From NCBI GenBank assembly GCA_964459445.1, contig CAYWMP010000009.1:1-63281 (forward strand): DNA of 63,281 bases, in the 5' to 3' direction. Made by a program: the position numbers and the translations under genes. The notes under the pieces were generated by a model, which ran no database searches, was not told the DNA's origin, and saw only the letters and a list, made by a program, of their open reading frames with translations. Positions 35,500 through 44,385 of this stretch are shown piece by piece. This DNA is from CAYWMP01 sp964459445 (GTDB lineage Bacteria > Desulfobacterota > DSM-4660 > Desulfatiglandales > HGW-15). Position 1 is the stretch's first letter; each line of letters begins with the position of its first letter.

Positions 35500-37077
35500 T
35501 CACTCATTATTTTGGGTCAAGCGTTTTTCAATTTCCCGCGAAGTCTTTGTGATCGACAATCCACCAAGGGCCGTACAACGTAATTCTGAGGGGAGCATCT
35601 TTCCTACTTTATCCATGGTTTGCACGACTTCATCGAGGGGGATAACCGGATCATAATCGGCCAAGGCCATGTTGGCGCAGGCCAGTGCGTTGCTGGCAGC
35701 CAGCACGTTTTTGCCCAGACAGGGCACCTCTACTCGTTTTGCGACCGGGTCACAAATCATGCCTAGGATATTCTGCAGTGCCATCGAGGCCGCATTGACC
35801 GCCTGCTGGGTTGAACCACCTGCCAGAGTCACCAGGGCGGCGGCGGCCATTCCCGATCCAGCCCCACATTCGGCCTGGCACCCGCCAACCTCGGCGGCAA
35901 AGGTGGCATGTGCCGAAATAAAAACACCGATAATGCCGCCCGCGAGCATGGCCCGCGCTATGTCATCATTAGAAAGCCCCAGTTCTCTGGCCGCACCGAT
36001 GCAGGCCCCCGGCAACCCACCGCAAGCTCCGGCCGTCGGTGCTGCAACAATCAAACCCATGGCACTCTTGGATTCCATTAAGGCCGTGGTATACAAAATC
36101 ATCCGGTTCAATACACCACCATCAATCAATTGATGCTTCTCCATCCGTGTCCGGAAAGTGCCGGACTGATAACCCAGGATTCGGTCAGCATAGTCCGTAC
36201 CCGCAAGACCCGCATCGATGGCCTTCTGCATGATGTCGATGATATCCGTCATTTTTTGTATGACCTGATCATGGGTGATGGCTCCTCTTTCGCTCTCATA
36301 CTGAATGGCTAATTCCCATAGATCGAGTTGTCTATTGCGGTTATAGGCCAACATCTCCCTACAGGTGATGAATGGGACTTCGATCGCCTTGCGCGATAAA
36401 ACCGGGAGCACCGGCGCGATCTGCTTTATGGATTGAATTTCGAAATGGGAGTGTAAGGTAGAGATGGTTTCCTGGTCCAAAAATCCCTGCGACTTAATAG
36501 CGATAAACTGGGCTGCATCACCGTCCAACATTTGAATTTCATCAGCCGAAATAGTCTTGTTCAAGTGGGCCAGCAGACGATTCCCATCATCTTTGAAGTA
36601 AATAAGGGTTTCGTAGTAGTCACCTGCTATGGAAACCTTGACGCCATCGATCTCGACCACTTCGATAATACCTCCGCCCGTGGAAATGGCGAGCAGGGTG
36701 TGCGATTCTCTGGCATTTGTGACCGTCAGCTTATAGGTATTGGGGTGGCCGAAATGGATGGGTGCAATCTCGATTGTGACGTTGATTCCAGCTTCTTGAA
36801 TCCCCCTTTTAGAATTTACCAATCGTTCATCAGTGGCATCCCATCCTAAAAGGCCGCCGAACAGCCCCATATCCGAACCCTGACTTTCATGCGTAGTCGC
36901 CAGGGATCCATCCGGGGCAAATTCCACGAGCACATCCTGGATTTCCCCGTCCATTAAATCCCGGACCATCAAACCAATCCGCACCGCGGCAGCACAATGG
37001 GAACTGGATGGCCCTCGCATGATGGGGCCAATCACATCATTGAAAATACTCGGGTATGTTTGTTGTGAGCCGTTCAA
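35500..37077 (-). CDS. Fe-S-dependent L-serine ammonia-lyase family, fused beta-alpha
   Basis: 525 residues. The beta half begins with GPIMRGPSSSHCAAAVRIG near 16-34, the substrate-phosphate-like loop of the family. The alpha half has SAMGLIVAAPTAGACGGLPG, then CQAECGAGSG near 397-406 and CDPVAKRVEVPC near 440-451, which supply the Cys ligands of the [4Fe-4S] cluster. Default reaction: L-serine to pyruvate + ammonia. In E. barkeri nicotinate fermentation, 2-(hydroxymethyl)glutarate dehydratase belongs to the same family, so with ndh/ena/hnr in this window that alternative deserves a test. Its 3' end lies 16 bp before the QueG-like gene. Confidence 0.82.
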   Translation of the reverse strand: MNGSQQTYPSIFNDVIGPIMRGPSSSHCAAAVRIGLMVRDLMDGEIQDVLVEFAPDGSLATTHESQGSDMGLFGGLLGWDATDERLVNSKRGIQEAGINVTIEIAPIHFGHPNTYKLTVTNARESHTLLAISTGGGIIEVVEIDGVKVSIAGDYYETLIYFKDDGNRLLAHLNKTISADEIQMLDGDAAQFIAIKSQGFLDQETISTLHSHFEIQSIKQIAPVLPVLSRKAIEVPFITCREMLAYNRNRQLDLWELAIQYESERGAITHDQVIQKMTDIIDIMQKAIDAGLAGTDYADRILGYQSGTFRTRMEKHQLIDGGVLNRMILYTTALMESKSAMGLIVAAPTAGACGGLPGACIGAARELGLSNDDIARAMLAGGIIGVFISAHATFAAEVGGCQAECGAGSGMAAAALVTLAGGSTQQAVNAASMALQNILGMICDPVAKRVEVPCLGKNVLAASNALACANMALADYDPVIPLDEVVQTMDKVGKMLPSELRCTALGGLSITKTSREIEKRLTQNNE

Positions 37078-37461
37078 AGCTCGTTTCCTAAAAAAAGAAT
37101 CCTCTCCGCCTCTTAGTTCCTAGGCGACCGTATCACGAAATGAATTTATTCCCTTTAACGTTTAACGTCAAACGGCAATATTGGGTTTCAAGCAGTTATG
37201 CAATTACAATAATCAATGTGGTATCTATGGGAGGAAAACTAAATTCTGATTGAAACAGAGATGAGCCAAGGGAAGATCCATCCCGCATAATGCTTGCCCC
37301 ATCAAATCCTAATGCCATTTCATCGGGGCGTAGCCTATTTAACTCGGACGTGATCCCGTAACTTCAAAAGATATTTTAAGACCTGACCTTACCATTGCAA
37401 AAGCTCTTCATGTCAATTTACTTATTTACCTACACCTGTCCCGCTTTTCCCTTCCTACTTC
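37078..37461. other. Intergenic region, 384 bp
   Basis: No gene. It contains CCTTTAACGTTTAACGTCAAACG near 37150-37174 (imperfect inverted AACGTT units) and one copy (37250-37272) of a short repeat also present at 53848 and 63086. Confidence 0.4.
37250..37272 (+). repeat. Dispersed repeat, GATGAGYCAAGGG family, copy 1
   Basis: Reads TTGAAACAGAGATGAGCCA then AGGG; two further copies with the same core lie in other intergenic spaces of the window. Confidence 0.55.
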
Positions 37462-38262
37462 CTATATCTTCTCAGAAAAATTCGGCGGTCTCTTTTCCAT
37501 GAATGCCTGGAGACCTTCGTTGACGTCATCAGACATCATGATCCTTTCTACCAGTTCCGGTTCAAAGGGATACAGGTCCGCCATCCTGGAAAGGGATGCC
37601 GCATTGACGATCTTCTTGGTGATCCTGACAGCTAGGGGACCCTTCTTGGCAATCTTCTCGATAAGGGCTTGGCATGCGTCCATCAGTTCAGTTTCCGGTA
37701 CCACTTTATTGGCCAATCCAATGGCCTTTGCTTCCTTGGCATCGATGTTTTCACAGGTCATGATCATTTCTTTTGCTTTAGCCGGACCGATTAGGGCGGT
37801 GAGCCTGGGGGTGGCCCCCCAGGTGAAGAAGATGCCCAGGTTGGCCTCTGGGACTCCGAAAAGGGCGCTTTCAGAGGCAATTCTAAAATCGCAATTCATG
37901 GCCAGGCACAGCCCAGCACCCACTGCCGGCCCATGAACAGCCGCGACGGTGACCTGTTCCAGGTTTTCCATAGTGTGCATAAAATCATGACCGAATAATT
38001 GCCATGACCTCTCATTGGAGAGGCCTGGGTCGGTATACCTTTTGGCCATTTCCTTTTTTGAAAATTCAACCCCGCAGGAAAAGGCGCGCCCTGCACCTCT
38101 GAAAATAACAAATCGGATCTTTTCGTTTCCCCTTAATTCCGACAAAAGCTCTTTGAGTTCAAACATAGCCTGTTTATTTAGGGCGTTCAGCACCTCCGGC
38201 CGATTTAATGTCACCGTTGCTGTGTGACCCTCCCTTTCCACCAAGACCGTTTCGTATTTCAT
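37462..38262 (-). CDS. Enoyl-CoA hydratase/isomerase (crotonase) family
   Basis: 266 residues from the ATG at 38262, chosen because GGAG lies eight bases upstream; an ATG six codons earlier lacks this. LNRPEVLNALN near 19-29, the oxyanion region GAGRAFSCGVEFS near 55-67 and GPAVGAGLCLAMNCDFRIAS mark the fold. The first hydratase Glu is replaced by Cys (AGLCLA) while the second is kept (GVPEANLG), the reverse of the crotonase at 33682. The mix suggests an isomerase or specialised hydratase. It diverges from the TetR gene. Confidence 0.87.
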   Translation of the reverse strand: MKYETVLVEREGHTATVTLNRPEVLNALNKQAMFELKELLSELRGNEKIRFVIFRGAGRAFSCGVEFSKKEMAKRYTDPGLSNERSWQLFGHDFMHTMENLEQVTVAAVHGPAVGAGLCLAMNCDFRIASESALFGVPEANLGIFFTWGATPRLTALIGPAKAKEMIMTCENIDAKEAKAIGLANKVVPETELMDACQALIEKIAKKGPLAVRITKKIVNAASLSRMADLYPFEPELVERIMMSDDVNEGLQAFMEKRPPNFSEKI

Positions 38263-38592
38263 AATAATCTCCGTTGGCATTAGATTTTCCCTTTTAAATT
38301 ATTCAGGGATTCAGAGAGTTCTTAACATGGATAAACAAGGGAAAGGTGCATGGTTAAAGGCGCAAGGTGTAATGTAAAGCATTTCTTCCTTGAGCCCTAT
38401 GCCTTGAGCCCTGAGCCAGGCTTTACTGCTCCCCTAGCCCGCTCTCCACTAAATAACTTTCAAAACCCTAAAGTTGTGTTTCTATTGTATACCCCATTGC
38501 GAGTAACTTGCATATCACTGCCCATCGATAAATGACAAGGCCTTCAAATAACAACTACGAAAAGGGGTGGCGGATGCCACCACGGTACCTCC
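38263..38592. repeat. Divergent promoter region with AAGGCGC-type repeat
   Basis: 330 bp between the crotonase (minus) and TetR (plus) genes. Bases 38341-38420 hold GGTTAAAGGCGCAAGG and, further on, the complementary units CCTTGAGCCC and GCCTTGAGCCC, another copy of the dispersed family. No operator was identified here with confidence. Confidence 0.45.
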
Positions 38593-39267
38593 ATGAGTCT
38601 TTTATGGATTTCCTGGTGCATCTCATGTATAAAAACGGGGATCATGCCTAAAACCACTCCCAAGAAAAAAGATAAAAACGCAGAGAGTCAGCTCTCCGAC
38701 AAACTGAAACATCGTCTTTACCCCGTTGTATTGGAGCTCTTTTCCCAAAACGATTTTCATCGGGTACAGATTAGAGAAATCTGCAGACTCTCAGGTCTAA
38801 GCCCCAGTACGATCTATCGGTATTTCTCATCCAAGGAAGACCTCCTCTTTACTATCCTGGATGAAAAGATATGCGAGATCGCCGAATTGTGTCGTACTCA
38901 TATTCAAGGGATGGAGAGTGTAAGGGAGATCTTTCGGAAAGTCTTCTGGGTGACCCTGGACTACTATGACAGAAATCCCGGTGTGGCGATTACTGCCTTT
39001 ATCACCGTTCCCATGCGGACCTGGATGCGGGAAGAATCATACGCACGAAATGACGTCCTCAAGGAGTTGGGTGAGCTCATAGAGAATGGAAAAGAGAGAG
39101 GGGACATAGACCCCCAACTGAATCCCGGACATATCAGAGATCTTTACTATATGTACTGCCACAGACAGATTCAGCTCTGGTATTTTCACGGCATGAAGTG
39201 GCATCTTGTGGACACCATTTCACGCTTCTTCAACCTCTTCTGGAAGACCGTGGCCCCTGTCCCCTAA
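38593..39267 (+). CDS. TetR-family transcriptional regulator
   Basis: 224 residues as drawn; the ATG at 38644 (MPKTTPKKK) is equally likely because the first 17 residues are hydrophobic and unlike TetR starts. The helix-turn-helix VQIREICRLSGLSPSTIYRY followed by FSSKEDLL spans about 57-84. The C-terminal helical ligand domain resembles regulators of acyl-CoA and fatty-acid genes only in a general way. It precedes and points towards the Liv/FadD operon, with a pair of palindromes between, so it probably controls that operon. Confidence 0.87.
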   Translation: MSLLWISWCISCIKTGIMPKTTPKKKDKNAESQLSDKLKHRLYPVVLELFSQNDFHRVQIREICRLSGLSPSTIYRYFSSKEDLLFTILDEKICEIAELCRTHIQGMESVREIFRKVFWVTLDYYDRNPGVAITAFITVPMRTWMREESYARNDVLKELGELIENGKERGDIDPQLNPGHIRDLYYMYCHRQIQLWYFHGMKWHLVDTISRFFNLFWKTVAPVP

Positions 39268-39375
39268 GTGCAACCGAAATTATCATTCCCGTCCCGGTTC
39301 TTTGCGGAAGATCCCTTAACAGGCCGACGTGGCCCTGGAGGAGGCTTCCCTTTTCCGCTGCCGAGGACCGCAGAC

Positions 39376-39421
39376 ATCGAAACATTGTTTTCTTCTTGAC
39401 ATATTATCGAAACAATGTTTC
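39376..39421. promoter_or_regulatory. Pair of palindromic candidate TetR operators
   Basis: ATCGAAACAWTGTTT occurs twice, at 39376-39390 and 39406-39420, exactly 30 bases apart (about three helical turns). The second copy contains the perfect palindrome GAAACA-A-TGTTTC; the first differs by one extra T. TTGACA at 39396-39401 lies between them, so bound regulator would cover a promoter. The pair lies between the TetR gene and the first transporter gene. Confidence 0.6.
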
Positions 39422-39577
39422 CCTTCTTGGAAATCCGTGCTTCTGAAAATCCAATGAGTTTTACGAACTCCTTAGCCTCAATATTTTCAGCAAAACAAGG
39501 GTAAGCCTAAAAAAACATTCTAACCCGATTCGTCCTACATATATCGATGGCGCCTTACTGAACAAAGAGAGATCAGG

Positions 39578-40372
39578 GTGCTCCAGATCAATAATATAGA
39601 GATCGTCTATCATGATGTGCTGAGGGTGGTGAAGGGAATCTCATTTGAGGTCCCCAATAAATCCATTGTTGCACTTCTCGGGTCAAATGGGGCGGGAAAA
39701 AGTACCGTTCTTAAGGCCATCTCCAACGTCCTTGGTCTGGAAGACGGGGACATCACCGAGGGGAGCATTGTTTTTGACGAAGAGAGGATAGACGGGCTTG
39801 CCCCGGAATTAATCGTCAAACGGGGAATTGTTCAGGTTCCCGAGGATCGGGGGATTTTTGATGACCTGACGACCCTGGAGAATCTGCGAATCGGTGCCTA
39901 TACCCGATCTGACACAGGCAAAGCCAGGAAGGACCTTGAGACCGTCTTCCACTATTTCCCCGTGCTTCGGGATCGACAGTCCCAGTTGGCAGGGTATCTG
40001 AGCGGCGGTGAGCAGCAGATGCTGGCCATTTCCAGGGCCTTGATGACCCGTTGCAAACTCCTCATGCTGGACGAACCCTCCCTAGGACTGGCACCGCAAA
40101 TTACCCAAGAAATATTTAGGATTCTCCTGAGGATTCATCGCGAAGAAGGGAACTCCATTCTCCTTGTTGAGCAGAATGCGCGTATTGCTCTCTCCCTGTC
40201 GCAATACGGATATATCATGGAGAACGGTAAAATCGTTCTGGATGGGCCGAGCCAAAAACTGTCCGATAATGAGGATGTGAAGGAATTTTATCTAGGACTG
40301 ACCGAGATGGGCGCCAAGAAAAGTTACCGGGATGTGAAGCACTATAAGAGAAGGAAGCGATGGCTTTCCTGA
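39578..40372 (+). CDS. livF: Liv-type ABC ATPase (LivF)
   Basis: 264 residues starting at GTG. Walker A GSNGAGKST is near 34-42, the loop is IVQVPEDRGIF, the signature YLSGGEQQML near 145 and Walker B LLMLDEPSLG near 163. There is a longer C-terminal tail (about 25 residues, basic) than in the other two LivF proteins here. It overlaps livG by 13 bp and is first in the plus-strand operon behind the TetR operators. Confidence 0.92.
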   Translation: MLQINNIEIVYHDVLRVVKGISFEVPNKSIVALLGSNGAGKSTVLKAISNVLGLEDGDITEGSIVFDEERIDGLAPELIVKRGIVQVPEDRGIFDDLTTLENLRIGAYTRSDTGKARKDLETVFHYFPVLRDRQSQLAGYLSGGEQQMLAISRALMTRCKLLMLDEPSLGLAPQITQEIFRILLRIHREEGNSILLVEQNARIALSLSQYGYIMENGKIVLDGPSQKLSDNEDVKEFYLGLTEMGAKKSYRDVKHYKRRKRWLS

Positions 40373-41154
40373 GTGAAAAAACCCTTGTGGAGATTTCCCA
40401 TATCTCCATGCAGTTTGGTGGCGTCAGGGCCCTGAACGATGTGAGTTTCCAGGTTCGGGAAGGCGAGCTCTTTGCCATCATCGGTCCAAATGGTGCGGGC
40501 AAAAGCACCATATTCAATTGTATCAACGGCATCTACAAACCGACCAAAGGAACAATTCGGTTCGAAGAACAAGACATCACGGGCCTGAAGCCTTTCAAGA
40601 TCGCCCACATGGGCATCGCCCGGACATTTCAAAACATTGCCCTGTTCAGCGGGATGACCGTGCTCGACAATCTCCTGCTTGGAAGAAACCCCTTTACGAG
40701 AGCGGGCGTTCTCATGGGAGGCCTATTTTTTGGAAAGGCGCTTCACGAGGAATTAAAGCAACGGGGAGAGGTAGAGAAGATCATTGAACTCCTGGAAATC
40801 GAGAATGTCCGGAAAAAAATCGTCGGCATGCTGCCCTTCGGGGTTCAGAGGCGGGTGGAGTTGGGTCGGGCCCTTGCCATGGGACCCAAGATCCTTCTCC
40901 TTGACGAGCCCGTCTCCGGGATGAACGTGGAAGAAACCGAGGACATGGCCCGTTTTATCCTGGACATCAAAGAGGAGCTGGGGATCACCATCCTTTTGAT
41001 CGAACATGATATGGGTGTGGTGATGGATATTTCGGACACGGTCCTGGTCGTCAATTTCGGCGAAAGAATCGCCGAGGGGCGGCCGGATGAGATCTCCCGC
41101 AATCCCTTGGTGATTCAGGCCTACCTTGGAGAAGAGGACGCGGACCTTTCATGA
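40360..41154 (+). CDS. livG: Liv-type ABC ATPase (LivG)
   Basis: 264 residues. Walker A GPNGAGKST near 41-49; LPFGVQRRVELGRAL takes the place of the signature, and ILLLDEPVSGM is Walker B. It is joined to the acyl-CoA synthetase gene by a four-base ATGA overlap, so the synthetase is co-translated with the transporter. Confidence 0.92.
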   Translation: MAFLSEKTLVEISHISMQFGGVRALNDVSFQVREGELFAIIGPNGAGKSTIFNCINGIYKPTKGTIRFEEQDITGLKPFKIAHMGIARTFQNIALFSGMTVLDNLLLGRNPFTRAGVLMGGLFFGKALHEELKQRGEVEKIIELLEIENVRKKIVGMLPFGVQRRVELGRALAMGPKILLLDEPVSGMNVEETEDMARFILDIKEELGITILLIEHDMGVVMDISDTVLVVNFGERIAEGRPDEISRNPLVIQAYLGEEDADLS

Positions 41155-42974
41155 AATCCGAAAACATATCTTTTCCGGACACCCTTCCGGGCCTCCTCGC
41201 AAGGAAAAGGGCGCGTTTCAGTGAAAGAACGGCTCTCAGGGAGAAGGATCTGGGGATCTGGCAGGAGGTTTCCTGGAATGCCTACTATGACCATGTCAGG
41301 TCTTATGCCCTGGGACTTTTGTCACTAGGCCTTCAGCGGGGGGATAAACTGGCTATTCTTGGCGACAACTGCCGGGAGTGGCTTTATGCGGATCTGGCGG
41401 CCCAGGCCTTGGGGGCCGTGGCCGTGGGGATCTACCCCACGAATCCGGCCAGTCAGGTGGCCTATGTCCTGGGTCACTCCGATGCCGTTATCGTGGTGGT
41501 GAAGGATCAGGAGCAGACCGACAAGGTCCTGGAAGTGAGAGATCAACTCCCGAAACTCAGAAAGATCGTGATCATGGACATGAAGGGGCTCAGGCATTAT
41601 CGAGACCCCATGCTGATGCCCTTCTCAGAAGTAGAAGCGCTGGGCAAAGAAAAGGCGAGGGAGGCGCCTGATCAATTTGATGCCCATCTCTTGGAAACCC
41701 AATCGGACGATGTGGCACTCATGGTCTATACCTCCGGAACCACGGGACCGCCCAAGGGGGCCATGCTGACGCATAAAAATCTTATCTCCTTGGCAAGGAA
41801 CTTTTCACAAGCCATGGACATGACGCCCCAGGAGCAGGTGGTTTCCTATCTCCCCCTCTGCCATATTGCCGAGAGGCTGATGTCTGTTGTGGTGGCCTTG
41901 AATGTGGGATACACCGTCAATTTCGCAGAGAGTATCGACACGGTCCAGGAGAGCGTTTACGAAATCGCCCCCACTCTTTTCGTCGGCGTACCCAGGATCT
42001 GGGAAAAGATGCACGCCGCCATCAACATCAGGATGAAGGATGCCTCTCCCTTTAAGAGGCTCGCGTACCGATTCTGGATGGGCGTCGGGAAAAAGCACGT
42101 CGAGAGAAGCCTCCAAGGGAAAGGCGAACACTTCGGATGGAAATGCCTTTACCGAATGGGGCATTTATGCCTTTACAGAAATATCCTCGATAAGCTGGGG
42201 CTTTTAAACGTCCGTATTCCCATCAGCGGCGCGGCCCCCATTTCCCCCGAAATCCTCAAATATTTTCGAGCCCTCGGGTTGAAGATTCATGAGGTGTATG
42301 GACAGACGGAGGTCTCCGGTGTTTCACACCTCCACCATGGCCAAGACGGAAAAATCGGTTCGGTTGGAAAACCCCTGCCCGGTGTGGAATTCAAGCTGGC
42401 CCGGGACGGTGAAATCATGTCCCGAAGCGACATGCTTTTCGCGGGTTATTATAAAGACCCGGACGCCACTGAAAAGGCCCGTGGGGACGGGTGGATGCAT
42501 TCCGGTGATGTGGGCATGGTGGACGAAGAAGGGTATCTCTACATTACGGATCGTAAGAAAGACATCATCATCACCGCCGGGGGCAAAAACATCGCTCCCT
42601 CGGAGATGGAAAACCGATTGAAGTTCAGCCCCTATATCAATGAGGCCGTTGTCATCGGCGACCGCAAACCCTTTCTGAGCGCCCTGATCCAGATTGAGTT
42701 CGACACTGTCAGCAATTGGGCCCAGGACCGCAACATCGCCTATACCACGTTCAAGAGCCTGGCCGCCCATCCCGAGGTTCGTGAACTCATTAGCAAGGAA
42801 GTGGAGGACGCCAACAGGGATTTTGCCCGGGTGGAGACCATTCGCAAATTCCATCTCATCCAAAAGGAGCTTGACCACGACGATGACGAATTGACGGCCA
42901 CCATGAAGGTGCGGCGCAAAACCATCGAGGACAAATTCAAGGATACTATCGATGCCTTGTACAAAAGGGGGTGA
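41151..42974 (+). CDS. Long-chain-type acyl-CoA synthetase (AMP-forming)
   Basis: 607 residues of the FAA1/FadD15-type ligases. The AMP motif YTSGTTGPPKGAMLTHKNL lies near 192-210, YGQTEVSG near 382-389, and the C-terminal hinge and Lys region is SGDVGMVDEEGYLYITDRKK followed by GGKNIAPSEMEN. It activates a carboxylic acid to its CoA ester with ATP. Embedded between the ATPase and binding-protein genes of a Liv transporter, it probably activates the imported acid. The family name says long-chain, but with a periplasmic-binding transporter an aromatic or dicarboxylic acid is as likely. Confidence 0.9.
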   Translation: MKSENISFPDTLPGLLARKRARFSERTALREKDLGIWQEVSWNAYYDHVRSYALGLLSLGLQRGDKLAILGDNCREWLYADLAAQALGAVAVGIYPTNPASQVAYVLGHSDAVIVVVKDQEQTDKVLEVRDQLPKLRKIVIMDMKGLRHYRDPMLMPFSEVEALGKEKAREAPDQFDAHLLETQSDDVALMVYTSGTTGPPKGAMLTHKNLISLARNFSQAMDMTPQEQVVSYLPLCHIAERLMSVVVALNVGYTVNFAESIDTVQESVYEIAPTLFVGVPRIWEKMHAAINIRMKDASPFKRLAYRFWMGVGKKHVERSLQGKGEHFGWKCLYRMGHLCLYRNILDKLGLLNVRIPISGAAPISPEILKYFRALGLKIHEVYGQTEVSGVSHLHHGQDGKIGSVGKPLPGVEFKLARDGEIMSRSDMLFAGYYKDPDATEKARGDGWMHSGDVGMVDEEGYLYITDRKKDIIITAGGKNIAPSEMENRLKFSPYINEAVVIGDRKPFLSALIQIEFDTVSNWAQDRNIAYTTFKSLAAHPEVRELISKEVEDANRDFARVETIRKFHLIQKELDHDDDELTATMKVRRKTIEDKFKDTIDALYKRG

Positions 42975-43060
42975 TAAAGGAAAGAGAACGTATTGAAAGG
43001 TGAATGATAGGATAGAGATAGATTAAGATCAATCCAAGATACTGAAAGGGGGGTAAACAG

Positions 43061-44266
43061 ATGAAAGTATTTCATAAAATGAGTTTGATCATTCTTGGGG
43101 CCCTGATTGTTTTTGCAGGGGGCATATCAAATGCAGAGGTCGGCGTCACCGAAGACACCATCAAAATAGGCGTCGTGAGCGATTTGACCGGCCCCACGGC
43201 CATTGGCGGCATTGGGATGGCTGACGGCATCATCTCTTTTTTTAATGAGTTGAATGAGCAGGGGGGCATTCACGGGAGAAAGGTGAAGGTCATTGTGGAG
43301 GACTGTGCTTACAGCCCGGCCAAGGCGGTTTCCGCGGCCAAAAAGTTAAAGACAAAGGATAAGGTTTTTGCCTTTGTCTCCTCCTGGGGGACGGCCCCCT
43401 CTACCGCCCTTTTCCCCATTGTAAAAAAGGAAAAGATACCCCTTGCACCGGCCTGCAACCTGTCCACGAGCATGTATGAGCCCTTTAAGAAATATGTCTT
43501 CGCCGTCGGCACAAACTATGTGGATCAGTCTCTCCTCATCGTTGAGTATATTCTCAACGACCTCAAGGCCAAGAATCCAAAGATCGCCCTATTCTGCCAG
43601 GACGATGATTGGGGCCGTGATCATTTGAAGGGCCTGCAGATCGCCCAGAAGAAATATAATCTGCCCCCCATCGCCAAGGAAAGCTACAAGTATGATGCCG
43701 TCGAATTCAAGTCCCAAGTCATCAATCTGATGAAAGAAAAACCGGATTATGTGATCGTGGCCGCAGGCATCAAATCCGGAGCTGGGTTCCTCAAGGAGGC
43801 CTCTAAGCTGAAATGGAAACCAACCTTTATCGGTTCCAACACGCTGGGTTTCCTGCCCACACTGAAACTGGCAGGGGAATACGGCCAAGGGCTTCTCGTT
43901 CTCAACATCTTTGCCATGCCCGATGAGGATATCCCCGGGATGAAAAGATTGGTTGCGGCCTCGAAGAAGCATTTCGGGGAAAAATGGATGCCGGCTGTTG
44001 CCAAGATCCACCCTTACTATGTCTATGGATGGATCAATGCCATGGTGTTTGCAGAGGGCGCCAAGCGTGCCGGGAAGGACCTTACCCGGGAAGGTTTGGT
44101 CAAGGCCCTTGAAGGCATGAAGGACTTCGATCCGGAAGGCCTTATGGGGCCGGTCAGTTTTTCTGCCGCATCCCACGGGACGCCGGGATTTGCAAGGATG
44201 ACCAAGGGCGATACGGAAAAGATGAAATTCATCCCCCTGACGGACTGGAGGGCCGTGGCCAAGTAG
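43061..44266 (+). CDS. Periplasmic substrate-binding protein, LivK family
   Basis: 401 residues with a Sec signal peptide (about 1-25, cleavage near SNA-EV). The mature start is DTIKIGVVSDLTGPT, followed by NEQGGIHGRKVKVIVED, the common type I binding fold. The start has a GGGGGG-rich ribosome site. The last part (PVSFSAASHGTPG) resembles receptors of carboxylate and aromatic-acid Liv systems. Ligand unknown; the neighbouring acyl-CoA synthetase suggests a carboxylic acid. Confidence 0.9.
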   Translation: MKVFHKMSLIILGALIVFAGGISNAEVGVTEDTIKIGVVSDLTGPTAIGGIGMADGIISFFNELNEQGGIHGRKVKVIVEDCAYSPAKAVSAAKKLKTKDKVFAFVSSWGTAPSTALFPIVKKEKIPLAPACNLSTSMYEPFKKYVFAVGTNYVDQSLLIVEYILNDLKAKNPKIALFCQDDDWGRDHLKGLQIAQKKYNLPPIAKESYKYDAVEFKSQVINLMKEKPDYVIVAAGIKSGAGFLKEASKLKWKPTFIGSNTLGFLPTLKLAGEYGQGLLVLNIFAMPDEDIPGMKRLVAASKKHFGEKWMPAVAKIHPYYVYGWINAMVFAEGAKRAGKDLTREGLVKALEGMKDFDPEGLMGPVSFSAASHGTPGFARMTKGDTEKMKFIPLTDWRAVAK

Positions 44267-44302
44267 GGCAGGCGACTAACGTCTTTCCTTGGCGAATGAG
44301 AA

Positions 44303-44353
44303 AGGGGGGAGGACGAAAAATGAGGCTGCTATGTCCTCCCCCTTTTGCCTTTT
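44303..44353 (+). terminator. Terminator-like hairpin between binding protein and permeases
   Basis: GGGGGAGGAC (44305-44314) pairs perfectly with GTCCTCCCCC (44333-44342), an 18-base loop lies between, and TTTTGCCTTTTC follows. It looks like an intrinsic terminator, but livH and livM continue on the same strand, so it probably acts as a partial terminator that lowers permease expression. Confidence 0.75.
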
Positions 44354-44385
44354 CAATTTTATCAAGATGAACGAAGATTCCTAAC

